From: Lepas anatifera
Lineage: Eukaryota; Arthropoda; Thecostraca; Lepadidae
Reading direction: 5' to 3'
Length of the DNA stretch: 64,000 bases
Assembly: GCA_034440635.1 (NCBI GenBank)
Contig: JAOTON010001819.1
Coordinates: forward strand, 1,953,001 to 2,017,000
Shown here: one piece after another, positions 1-11,200 of the stretch
Position numbering within the stretch: position 1 is the first letter of the stretch
Layout of the letters: every line of letters begins with the position of its first letter
The notes under the pieces: generated by a model
Told to the model about the DNA's origin: nothing
Databases searched by the model: none
The model's input: only the letters and a program-made list of their open reading frames with translations
Translations under genes and position numbers: made by a program

Positions 1-83
1 AGCGCACTTTCTAAAAAACGAAATTATTGAGTTAACGGAGGTTTTCGAGTAACGTATACAAGCGGACATCAATAGCTGACACA

Positions 84-150
84 CAAAATTCTAAATTCTA
101 AATTCCAAATTCTAAATTCCAAATTCTAAATTTCAAATTCTAAATTTAAG
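84..150. repeat. A+T-rich short tandem repeat (AAATTCT/AAATTCC type)
   Basis: AAATTCTAAATTCC-like units repeat head to tail for about 65 bp with one-base variation. This is simple-sequence DNA with no coding signal. The following 150-1295 shows no recognisable gene, only short open frames without any family motif. Confidence 0.8.
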
Positions 151-1295
151 GTCTTCAACCACAGAAATAACCTTCGCACTCTGCGGGTCTAAACTTATTA
201 AAAGACCTCCCTTGGCATGGCTATGCCATTGCCACGACTGTCCATTTGCAAGCTAAAACATCTTGCAACCCATTACTTGAAATAACTCCCATTGCTTTAA
301 CAGACTAACGTAGCTTGCCCTCACACAAAATTCTAAAATTCTCCCACACACTCCTTTAGAGGCGGGCAAAGGTGCCATGCACAGAACTCCTAATAAAAAG
401 CCATTGATGATGACGGTGCTGCGTCCTGCTAATCGAGAGATCATTCACCACCTGGCGTCGCTGCCCCAGCGTGCCACCTAGGTGTGGGCCGATGGCTCGG
501 CTAATGAGGGCGTTCGAGATGAACGCGCGGGAGCGCTCATTGTCTTCCCAGACGACCAGTGCCAGGAACTTCACGCCAATGCCGGCAGCCATGCTCGAGC
601 TTCAGAGCAGAGATGACGGCCCACTAGACCACCCTCAACTTCTTGAGCACGCACCAAAGTTCCTAACGTCGATCCCGCCCGCCTCACGGGCGCACTTCAG
701 CATAAATAAGTATACCGTCGGCTAGCGGTTGCGTGCGGAATCGGTTGCGGCCCTCTGCTCGGAAGGTGCGTCGTCATGGATGGTTACAGTTGAGTGAGTC
801 CTGCTGACGTGTCCTCGCGGGGACATAATGCTGCCGTTGCGCCTCTCCCACTGTTCTAAACTCCGTGCTTTTAGATCTTCAGCTCGCGCTTCTAGCAGGG
901 TTGGCAGCAGCCGGCAGAAAGTGGTTTAAACCGGCTGGCATAAACCCCGGTGGCAAGAAGTGTTAAAAACTATGAAATACTAAATGTTAACTGATATTCG
1001 CGTTGGATATGCATGTAAGGGCATCTTCTGGGGTGAAAACGTATCTTACTGTGTATTGGGAAGCTTCAGCACTCTCTTCTTCCATTTCATCACACAACTT
1101 CAATAATCTGTTCAAACTGAATGGTCTTTTATGGCTGGAACCAATCCATTGGCAGATCCAGGGGGGATGGAAGAGGCCAGCCCTATAAAGTTGAAAATAG
1201 TGTTTTTGCCCCCCCCCACGGCCGGCAGCAAGACATTTTAGAAGCAACCAGCTTCCATTTAGGCTGTGTGACATTTTTTGTTCATCGACTTTTCT

Positions 1296-1495
1296 ATTTA
1301 TTTATTTAGGGCCACTCCCAACAGGCACACTTGCCCAATTACAGGGAGTATTGGCGTGGGTGTTTACGGATCCTCTCCACCGGGTCAGATCGGACACGGT
1401 TTCCCACCGTAGCGATTGAACCCACGTTAATCCATGCTATCCGATCCGAAGACTGGAAACGAAGCCACTTGGCCACACGGCACCGTGTGATCAGT
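1296..1495 (-). mobile_element. tRNA-derived SINE (Leu/Ser-like head)
   Basis: Read on the minus strand, a box A match TGGCCAAGTGG lies at 1465-1475 and a box B-like GGGTTCAATCGC at 1412-1423. Their spacing and the box A sequence resemble a class II (Leu/Ser) tRNA. The element ends on the minus strand in an (AAAT)n tail at about 1296-1310, as expected of a retroposed SINE. I saw no clear target-site duplication. A decayed genuine tRNA gene is less likely because the similarity stops after the tRNA-like head. From 1496 to 1953 nothing is recognised. Confidence 0.6.
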
Positions 1496-2347
1496 TTTTT
1501 GCCGATCAGTTTGCCCCGCCCCCAAACGGACCGCCTGGATCCCCAAGTGACCTCATCTTTCTGATGTGAAGGGTTTTTACAATGGATGAAGTGTCGTTGC
1601 TTCTATGCGTTTCTGTCCTACATGCCATGGGTTTTAATTCATGCGCTTTGAACTTGAAAAAGTCCATTTCTTTCCTCAGTTTGGTAAAGACATCACATAC
1701 TCTACTGTAACTGTCATGCGCATCTGGTGTATAGTAATCCGTTTTTTCAACTCAGAAGTGTAATTTCTATGTGCTGGCAACTAAAACCGCCGAGTTTGGC
1801 GCTGGTGTACCTTAGGCATAGGCAGTTACAAGTACGTTTTCATATATTTGGTGTTTTTTGATGTGGCAATAAGCACTGAAGGTTAACGTATTATTTCTAT
1901 GGTGTTTTATAACAGAAATTCGTGTGAACTCAGCTCCTCCGTGGTGTTGAGATTAGGGATGATAATCCCGGGACATTTTTGCAATCCCGGGATCCCGGGA
2001 TTCATCGACCCTCAATCCCGGGATATCCCGGGATCCCGGGATTGGGCAATTTTTTCAATAAACATGTCCAAAATTAGTGTCTGCTTTAGATAACTTATGT
2101 GGCGTGTTCTTAACAGCATAGTAAATATTTCCCGTTAAGGATAACTCATAGCATACTATTCTCATCATGCGGAAAACACATGAAAATTGATATGGACACT
2201 AAACAGAATAAAATGCTCTGCTCCCCAAACAAATAAAGACATATGAATGATATTGACAATATATATTTCTTGGTTATATTTCTAGTCATATTACAGTATA
2301 GGTATTTACCTATTGTGACCCGGCCTATTGTGTCCTGGTCACACAAG

Positions 2348-4650
2348 TCACCTGCCATGATAGTAGCACTTAAGGAAGCAAAGGGCATCAACGGCTTCGT
2401 CGCCGAGCCTCGATCGTACTTTAGTGACGATATTCCCGACAGTTGAAAACACTCGTTCCGACTCAACACTCGTAGGAACTATGCCCTTGAGCCAGCTGTA
2501 GGCCAGTGCTACCATGCCCGTCCTTCCTGAGACAGGCAAGTTCTCTAATTCTTTCCTAATCGCCTTGTTCATAAGCGAAGTATTGGAAAGACTTAGCCTG
2601 GATGCGCTTGAACTGTGATCTGGCTCTGGAACTCTTATCTTATCCAGAGCCTGTTGAAGCATCGATTGAAGCGACTGTGCTGGCTGAGGATCATCGACGT
2701 CCATCGCTTCTGCATCTACAACTACTTCGGTAGCATGCATCTGTTCTCCCATTTTTCCCACCATGTACAAGACTAAGTCCTGTGCTTCCTTGCGGGAGGC
2801 ACTAGGGAAAATTTCTTTCCAATCTCTATCTGCCGACATTTTGTTATGGAGTGATTGCAGAACTTTTGCCGCACGTGACCGTCTCTGTCTGATGCGTTGT
2901 TTCAACGCATCAGACAGTTTGTATGCAATCACACTGTACTCCTTCTCAAGCGCATCTAAAATAAATGTTAAAGCAGCTCCAGCCTCCAGAAGTCCGCTTT
3001 CCCGCCTACATAGCGCTTCTGCTCCGAGTTTCAGAATTCTCAGGCAACGAATGATCTCAGGTATGATGGCGTATTCGTAATCATCGGTCATTTTCATACG
3101 TTTGTTTCCTATGTCAATAATTGCCTTATGGACAGCTGCTTTCAGAGTATCAAACCGATCCAGCATGTCACACAAACTATTCCATCGGGTTTTGCAGTCT
3201 AGCACCAGCATCAGTTCTTGTCCAAGTTCTTCCCTAACATGTTTCTGAAGTACTTCGTTTCCTACGGGGGATTTTCGAAACCAGCGGACGATGTTTCTAA
3301 TCTTGTTTACGATTGGATTGATGGAACTGTGCAGTTCACGGTGACAGGTAGCACCATCTGTGTCTTCGTCCGTGCTGTTGCTGTCATCGTCGTCATCACA
3401 GTCGGATTCCTCTGACGAGTTAACCTGCAAGGCGGCAATATTCACATTAACGCTACGACGACAGAACAATTTGCATAGGCATGCTCCGCAGCTAGAACGG
3501 CAATACAAGTCAATTGACCATTTCAAATTTGACTCACTGATTTTCACCCATGATGATAAAATACGCGAAGAAAATACAAAGGATGTGCGTGACATCCATC
3601 AGAGAAGGAATTTAAAGACACCGAATGTCAAAAGACCACAAATATTCATATCAGATCGCACAGCAAAACTCAAACACTTGCAAATATATCACTTGCCGTC
3701 ATTGTCGTAATAAAATATTTTTGCGCTATCTCAGAATAAAAGCTTTCAGGTACATTAAAACTGATCTCACCTGATAAGGTTCACCACCACGGTCGTCGTC
3801 TGCTTGTTCGGAGGTCTGCCTGGCGTCACCCGAATACAGAGCGTCGATAACGGCGAGGTGCACGCCGTGTGCGAAGCAGAGTTGGTGTTCACATGGCAGT
3901 GACTTCCCGAATTTCACCATCACGGAAGCTCCGTCGGTTGTGACGCAGGTGACGTGCTTACTGAGCTCAAGGCCAAATTCTGCCAGCTTGCCCTGCAGAA
4001 GATCCAGGCACTTCTCTGCTGGCATCGAGCCGTGACAACGCGCGACACCGAGACCCCACATATTGCCTTCGCAGTGGACAGTCACGCTCATGTAGCGACG
4101 GTCTTTTAAGGACGTATACTCATCGATTGTAAGCGAGAACCTTTTGCCCTTTGACACTTCTTCGGCCAGCTTCGCCTTCACGTCACACTTCAGGCGAGCA
4201 CAGTGCCTGAGGACACGCCGGCGGATCGTGTTATGATGGGTTGGAAGGTTTTTATACCCTTTAGCAGCCAATAGTCCGCGTAGGTCCGGTGAGGTGCAGA
4301 AAACTGTGAAAGGCAGCCCATCTCTCGCGCACATTCTAGCTAGGATGGAATCCAGATCTTCCTCAGTTTTAAGACGTAGTAGGAATCCAGAGTCCTCATT
4401 CCTGTCGTAGGTTCCGATGTTTTGGAGCTACTTTCACCGGACACGTTCTGCGGTGTCTCCCTGGATCGGGATGGTCCAGCAACACCCATACCACCATGCT
4501 TACTCTTGAGGTGGACGTGAAGTCCTTTTGTTGATCCACCAGCTATTTTCAATATCTTTTACATATGCGACATTTTGCTGTGCTCCCATCCTGACTTCTA
4601 AGGAAGTTTTCCCACACCGCACTGCCCTTGAATTCCACAAAATCGGTCAT
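2348..4650 (-). pseudogene. hAT transposase with N-terminal BED finger, frameshifted
   Basis: The reading runs from about 4650 (MTDFVEF) through a BED zinc finger (CRICK near 4560, then HVHLKSKH) into the hAT catalytic core (4334-3771). The core shows SLTIDEYTS, CVTTDGASVM and CFAHGVHLAV, compatible with catalytic aspartates and the CxxH motif. An intron with good ends is likely at 3425-3770: donor CAG|GTGAGA, acceptor TTGCAG|GTTAAC, joining Q to VNSSEE. The last exon ends with the dimerisation region (TSVESERVFSTVGN, 2500-2380). Two one-base frame breaks (about 4555 and 4385) make this copy inactive. It is a DNA transposase that would act on the ends at 1954 and 5217. Confident in family, moderate on exon structure. 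Confidence 0.8.
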
Positions 4651-4867
4651 TGCAAGCACTTCCAAAAATGCACACAATGCGTAACTTCCTGCCCTGACTG
4701 CCTTCTGGGTCACACTGACAGCAGGCACTGAGAGTAACTGAATCAGAGGACATGCTCCCTCACAGATACGACGAGAAATTCGACCCCTCCTATTCGGTGG
4801 TCGAGATAGTCGGCAACCTCCCGAGTAATATGACCTGAAACTGAATGCTTGAGGGGACGACGCCGCG

Positions 4868-4868
<1 letters not shown>

Positions 4869-4901
<33 letters not shown>
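4869..4901. repeat. (GA)n microsatellite
   Basis: About 33 bp of uninterrupted GAGAGA lies upstream of the likely transposase start of the first hAT element. Confidence 0.95.
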
Positions 4902-4902
<1 letters not shown>

Positions 4903-5269
4903 GAGCTCAGACAGAGAAACTGATACGGTGTGAACTGTGATGCGATGCCAGGTATAATCTACGTACATGCAGAAGGGAGAGCCTGGCTTTTGCTTGTGTT
5001 TAAACATTTCAGATAGGTAAAATATTAAGCATGAAACAACGCTGTAGCATGTTGTTGGATTCTATAATGATTTTTTATACTATCAGCGACGCTTTCCATG
5101 CCATTTTTAGTGTTGAAAAATATCGGGATCCCGGGATTCGGAAATATATAATCCCGGGATTCGGGATTAATACAATCCCGGGATCCCGGGATCCCGATCC
5201 CGGGATTATCAGCCCTACCCCCCAGGTCTTCGTGTTCCATTTTTTTGACATGTACGCGCAAGTTAAAAT

Positions 5270-6030
5270 GTATGTTTTTAGCGACTGGCAACGTAGATGG
5301 GATTGTGATTTTAAAGGTAGGATGCTCCGCGAGCTGAAACCACGCTTAGGATCGTGGACCTCAAGTAGTGCAGGCTCCAGAAGGGAGGAGGTTGTCCTGT
5401 GTAGATTGCGACTGGGACACACTTATTCAACCCATTCATATCTTTTATCTCGTCGTGACCCGCCGGAGTGTCCACGCTGTGGCGACAGGCTCACAGTCAA
5501 ACATATCCTTTTAGATTGCCGTGACTTTGAGATAGAGAGAAACCGCTTTCTGCAGGGATCTCCGACAATGAATTCTCTTTTGGGCGAGCATCGTGCTGTG
5601 GATATTGCTACCATTATGTTATATCTGAGGAGCGTTGGTTTTAATGTCATATATTCACCCTCGTAGTTTTTCAGGTTTTACATGGTGTATAAGTTCATTT
5701 TACCTTTTCGCTGACCTTGGTATGTGATGTTAAAATGTCTGCGACTCTGGTCAGTTTTTACATTTTATTCTATTCATTTTGTTTTTATTTATAATATTGT
5801 TGTATTATTGTTCTGTTTTTTACGTATGACCTTTTGATTTTGTTTTAAAAACTTAACCTGTTTTACACCTTACTTGTTGAAATGTTGTTGACTTGCTGCT
5901 TTTACCTTTGACACACTTTTAGCCCTGTGAGACGCTGAAACTATACTGTATATATCTTGTCTAGTGTTATGGGCGCCACATGACCCGTGTTGTCGGTGCG
6001 CCCTTAAACACCAACGATGATGATGATGAT
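5270..6030 (+). mobile_element. 3' fragment of an I/Nimb-like LINE (post-RNase H C-terminus and 3' UTR)
   Basis: An open frame at about 5278-5666 encodes the C-terminal tail that follows RNase H in the full-length element at 20598-27112. Shared motifs are SDWQRRWD, CPRCGDRLTVKHILLDCRDF (a C-x2-C...H-x4-C zinc motif) and a terminal VGFNVIYSPS. The 3' UTR repeats the full-length copy's ending (ATGGGCGCC...GTGCGCCC) and closes with a (GAT)n run at about 6015-6030. Everything upstream of the C-terminal tail is missing. The break lies next to the right end of the neighbouring hAT. Confidence 0.85.
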
Positions 6031-6049
6031 GACCCATCAGTGACAGGAC

Positions 6050-7146
6050 TGTTCTCACCAGCCCGCCCGAGTTCCTCCCAGGCATTGTGTATGCGAGCGT
6101 CGCGTTGGTTAGAAGGTTCCGGAATATCGTTAGGAAAAATCGCAAAGATTCGACCACAGAAATCTGCGCCCTGGCGCGACGTTTCCATTCAATGCGACCA
6201 AGAGCTACTGACACTTGGGAAGTCTGTGACCCAGCCAATGATATTGCAGCAATCCGCACTTGAAAAGATTGCATCATACACAGGCTTCTCTGTCTTCTAT
6301 ACTGATGGCTCCAAAAGCAGCTTAGGTGCTGGATGTGCTTTCGTGGGAAGGGACATAAGCCGAGGTTTCAACCTTCCGACATCGGTATCCGTTTTTACTA
6401 CCGAACTATGTGCTATTATCCAAGTCTTACGCCACATTCTCCGAGACCCCGGTGGGAGGTTTGTAATTGTTACAGACTCCGCTAATTCCCTAGCTGCACT
6501 CCAGTCTAGTCACCCTGGTTAGTGCCTAAAATCCTGGTTAGTGCCTACCATCCGGAGGCTTCTTAATACCGCCTTTTCTGCCGGGGCCAGGATACAGTTT
6601 TTATGGGTCCCTAGTCATGTGGGAATACCTGGTAACGAGAGAGCTGATTTGGCTGCCAGATCGGCTTCTGAGACTACTCGAGCAAGAGCTTTTAGAATTC
6701 CAGCATCTGATGTGAAAGCAGAAATTAACAGCCTTCTCAAATCTGAATGGCAAGCGAAATGGGACACTGAGTCGACCTGCGTCTTAAAGCAGCTCAAGCC
6801 AGCCATAGAACCATGGGAGTCGAGTAACTGGCGGAGTAGAAGGGAGGAAATATGCCTTGCACGACTTCGTATTGGTCACACATTTGCAGCCCACGGACAC
6901 CATTTCTCTGCTTCAGTACCAAGCCGGTGTAGCCACTGTCAAAGCAGGCTTACTGTACAGCATGTATTGGCTGACACAGGATATAATGTATTGAGAACTC
7001 TGCGCGCCCGTTATTTTCCTCCCATGCCCCTTGCGAGTGTGTTGGGAGACAAGCCAGCTGTTGAGTTCCCCATAGTCCTGCGGTATTTGACAGAGATTGG
7101 ATTTGATATTGTATATAATCCTCACCGAATCACACAAACGCAATAG
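6050..7146 (+). pseudogene. LINE ORF2 fragment: RNase H domain and C-terminus
   Basis: RNase H motifs are present in order: FYTDGSKSSLGAG, TELCAIIQVL, IVTDSANSLAAL, then LWVPSHVGIPGNERADLAA. These hold the four acidic or His positions expected of RNase HI. The C-terminal CSHCQSRLTVQHVL zinc-like motif follows. A TAG at about 6520 interrupts the frame in the middle of RNase H and the sequence resumes at about 6541. This is a different, diverged copy from the full-length element at 20.6-27.1 kb. The RT and endonuclease are missing, as expected of 5' truncation. Confidence 0.85.
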
Positions 7147-7305
7147 AATTAAACACGAAGGAATCAAGTAGCCTTACTTTTAGCTATCTACCTATAGAAT
7201 AACGCGGAAGACCTAAGTGGCTTTTAAGAATTGATTATAGTGTATAGTAGGTGCGCTAAATGGCCCCAGCAGCTGGAGCGCCCTTAAAAACCCCAACACA
7301 CACAC

Positions 7306-7755
7306 ATGGAATTACTGAAGCACAAAAAACATCCACTCTTCCTTCCGGAGTTCTTGAACCTGGCATTAAGTAGAATGGCAACCTACACAGGTTTTAAAAG
7401 ATTTTACACGGACGGTTCAAAGGGAGCCACTGGTGCTGGTAGTGCATTTATCGGAGATGGACAAAGCCGGGGTTTTAGCCTTCCAGCAACTGTTTCGGTT
7501 TTTACCACGGAACTATACGCCATCTTGCGGGTTTTACGATACACCAGACGCACTCCTGAGGAACGTTGTATTATTATAACTGACTCAGCAAGCTCTCTGG
7601 CGGTCCTCCAGTCTCACCACACTCAACAGAACTGGCTTTTACTGACAATTCGAAAGCTCCTGACAGTGATTGCCCTTCGAGGTATTGATGTGTGTTTCCT
7701 TTGGGTGCCAAGCCACGTCGGCATTACAGGGAAGGAACAAGTTGATACAGTATGA
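7306..7755 (+). pseudogene. LINE RNase H fragment, 3'-broken
   Basis: The frame encodes FYTDGSKGATGAG, TELYAILRVLRY, IITDSASSLAVL and LWVPSHVGITGKEQVD, so it is RNase H of the same class as the preceding fragment. It stops abruptly at a short imperfect palindrome rich in TACAGTA (7748-7782), exactly where endonuclease-coding sequence of a different LINE begins. The sequence just upstream (7250-7300) repeats the GCGCCC...CCCCAACA 3' UTR motif of the other fragments. Several tail pieces therefore lie head to tail here. Confidence 0.8.
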
Positions 7756-7781
7756 CTGTACTGTAGTTAGTACAGTATAGT

Positions 7782-8270
7782 TACAGAACTATACAAGTTC
7801 GATGTAATCGCCTGGACGGAAACGTGGCTAGAAAGCTCTGTTGACTCGGGGAGCTCCAGTCCGCGCTTCCCCATCACACCTGGTACCGCCGCGACCGTCC
7901 GACTCACGGCGGAGGAGTCGCGTGCGCCATCAGAACATGGCTGGGAGGCGAGCGCCGGGAAGACCTAGAAGCTGCTGACACAGAAACATTAATGGTGGAG
8001 CTCAAAACAATTCCAGTTTCTCTATTGTGTATTGTCTACCAAACGATTATGAAGAACTGTCCCGTACTGCAAAATTACTCCAGGAGCTATGTAATCTTTA
8101 TCCAGGCAGAGCAATCATTGCATTGGGAGATTTTAATGTCCCAGACATCACCTGGTTTAATGATCTGGATACGAATCAGCTGCGTCCGTTTTTGAACCGA
8201 ATGTCGAGACGTGGGTGTGCCCTGATGGAATGTATCGATGTTACTGGCATGAAACAACATGTATCTGAGC
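7782..8270 (+). pseudogene. LINE apurinic-type endonuclease, N-terminal part
   Basis: The piece encodes endonuclease/exonuclease/phosphatase-fold motifs: DVIAWTETWL (the ET catalytic pair), then, after a frame change near 7980, LGDFNVPDITW. The true SDH motif lies beyond the hAT insertion at about 13370. The role in the intact element would be nicking target DNA to prime reverse transcription. Frame breaks show that the copy was already decayed or has decayed since. Confidence 0.75.
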
Positions 8271-11200
8271 CAGGGATGGACGGGGCGGACTTTTAACCAC
8301 CGGGGCGGGGCGGGCCGGGTTGGCCGTATTTGAGGACGAATCGGGGCGGGGCGGGCCGGGCCGGGCAGGACCGGGCTGAGCCCGGCTGGGCCGGGCCGGA
8401 CCGGGCTGAGCGGGTTATCATTTTTCGGGCAGCGAATTTTGTTTAGAAAATATCGGACACCGCACCAAAGCCCTAACCACAGTCCTTTTTTACCCTGTTC
8501 CCACATACCTTTCCACCTTTTTTACTCATAATACCTCATATGACAATTTCCAAACTGAAGTGAGTTTTAAATGAGTTGCATGAAGACATTCATGGATCGA
8601 GGCAAAATATTCGGGGGACCCAGCCCAGGAAAAATCACGAAAAAGGAAGAAAATTGGCTAAAATTTGTTTCGGTCAGCACGGAAGCCATTACCCCAGGCC
8701 CCTTCTCTGGATCCGCTAGAGAATGAAGTGGGTTCCCTTCCAACGCCGCAAAGACCACTGAGAGTAAATTTCACAGTCATTGCGAATATAGCCCTGATAC
8801 TGGGGTGGAGAAGATGCTAAACAATGCTAAACAAGAACAAAACCAATTATGTGAGCATATAACTAAGGCAGTGCAAGGGTAGCAATTCTTGCCCGCAGGT
8901 CAGGGCCGGCACTAGGACCGCCCTGGTTATTTTGAAAATTTTGAAACCCGGTAATTTATCAACATTGTTATGTCCCTGGTATCTCCACAAATCCGCACGC
9001 ATTTTAGCCTGGCATTACTGGCGTCGCGGAGGTCCCGGAAGGGTAAGATGCACGTTCACTATAGCGTTTTTTTCCTTCGCATTAGCGTCCAAACATCAGT
9101 GTTTAGAACGGAAGAACGGAGGTCAGGGTGGAGGCACGCGAGTCACAGTTAGTAGAGACGGTCGATACAGTAGATATATTTTGCAGTAAGCGTTTGGCCT
9201 TTTAGGCTTATTCTAGATCGGTATTCTTTGTAGGTACAGTGTAGTGTTTGTAGGCCGCTATGTTGCTGGTTTATACTTTCTAGTGACGCAGGTATTTAGA
9301 ACACGAAATTTAGCCCTCGTTACGATGCTCTTAGCGAAAATCTCCCCCAGTGAACTCACCGAAACCCTCCCAATTGAAATTTCCGGTCTTGCTGAGTGTG
9401 TCCTTTGAGGAGAAAAAGCTTTTTTTAACGAACCAATCTCATCCTCTTCTTCCCCCGTGACCCATGAGTCCACGGGGTGCGCCTCGGTGGTGGCTGTAGC
9501 CGGCGCGGGGAGTAGGGGATCGGTGTCTTTTTTCCAAATCCTATCTCCACGAATGGTAAATTCTAACAAAATGAAAAATTTCACATTAGGTTTATGGCAT
9601 TATTTGCATATATGTCTTCAAATCCCATATTAAAGGCGCTACTTTTCCTTTAACAAAGCTCCCGATAAGCATACCTCCTGGATTTTTGGATGATTGGAAT
9701 TGGTCATATTTAGCAATCTATTGGTGAAGTAATGAAGTATTGGCCTTTCTCTTTTATTTGGGCATGAGTGGTAAGTCTTAATTTTAGGATACTTTTGACC
9801 GTTGGACCTAGAAAACTATTTTGGCTAAGCTTGAGGCGGGTAGGAAAGCTCCTAGCCATGACGTACTCCAGAAGACCATCCCGATGTGGTTTGAAATATT
9901 TAGGATTCCCAACCATATATAGTTAATTTTTGGAGCTACGTCCATTTGGGACAAGTAAACTTATGATTGGCACATATTGATTAGGCCCTGGAGATTTTCA
10001 TTACCTTCCAATTCACCATCATTTATCTATAATCTGACTAAGACTCGGTGTTTGAAATATGGTTGCTGTACTTTTCGGCCTTTTTCTTATAATATATAAT
10101 GAGCGCAAGCCGGTTATTTTTCTTATCAGAATAGTGAGTCGTCAGGGCAGGGGATTATCCTGACCTAACATAATTTCACCATCCTTTTCCTCATCCGGCC
10201 TGTGAAAAGCGATCTTACGCCTGTTGCCCTCTTTTCCAGTGGCACCAAGCCACCAAGTGTCGGCCTGATAGGTCACAGCAGAAGTTCCAGTGTGAGATGA
10301 ATGTGAAGCCGGCGAACCCCAAGTCGTTGGTGTGGAAACACTTTGATGATTGCAAGGACGGGCAGCATGTGCAATGTATGATTTGTTCCGGCAAAGAAAT
10401 TAACAAGAAGTACAAGGTGAATGATGGAAGTACCGGTTCCATCCGGGACCATATGGAGAAGGATCATCCTAGCGAATTCAAAGACATCAAAGCGGAGGAA
10501 GACAAGAAAAAGGCTGAGAAGGAAGCAAACACTACTACTAAGAGCAAGAGACCGAGGGTTGACTCAAGGCAGCCGACAATCCAGCAAACGCTTGACAAGC
10601 TCGTCAAGGTCGACCCAAAGGGCGCAAAACAGGAAAAATTCGACAAGTTATTGATAGAGATGATTGGCTGCAGCTTCATGTCGTTCTCCTTCATCGACAG
10701 TCCTGAGTTCCATGAATTCATCACCTTCCTGAACAAGACATTCAACATCAAGACGGCTCACACCTACAGAAGACAGCTGAGCAAGATGAAGGAGGAGCTG
10801 ACGAAGAACATCAAGGACATGTTGAAAGAGTTCTGTGACGTAGCCATGGCGGCCACCACCGACATCTGGACGTCCAGGTGCCAGGACAGCTACATCAGCC
10901 TCACATGCCATTTTGTGGACCGTCACTTCCGTCTCCATCACTGGACCCCGGCCTGCCAGCTGTTCAATGACCAGCACACCGGGGACAATATCACCAGGGA
11001 GCTAGAGGACATGGTGAGCACCAAGCTGGAGATGGACGCCCAGTTGCCCAAGTTTGCCGTCTTCGACAATGCGTCAAACATGAGGAAGGGCATTGGGCAG
11101 AGTGAATTCCAGTTGTACCTGTGCAACAACCACACACAGCAGCTAGCGGTGCTGGATACCTTCCAGGAGTTTGAGGGACAGAGCGGGGCCGGGGTCACTC

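Larger units (their letters stand above)
1954..5217 (-). mobile_element. hAT-superfamily DNA transposon, decayed, with palindromic subterminal repeats
   Basis: Both ends carry related terminal inverted repeats: TAGGGATGATAATCCCGGG on the left (from 1954) and, reverse-complemented, TAGGGCTGATAATCCCGGG on the right (ending 5217). Inside each end (1966-2041 and 5126-5212) the palindrome ATCCCGGGAT is iterated several times, which could be multiple transposase-binding sites. The interior encodes a BED/hAT transposase on the minus strand. The 8-bp flanks (GTTGAGAT and CCCCCCAG) do not match, so the insertion is old, rearranged or chimeric. Confidence 0.8.

Noticed and set aside
471..725. An 84-codon open frame with GC-rich start
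   Set aside because: No family motif, no splice context and an opposite-strand frame of similar length; not distinguishable from chance.
5031..5277. N-terminal extension of the LINE fragment frame
   Set aside because: This part reads through the palindromic end of the hAT; homology to LINE protein begins near 5278.
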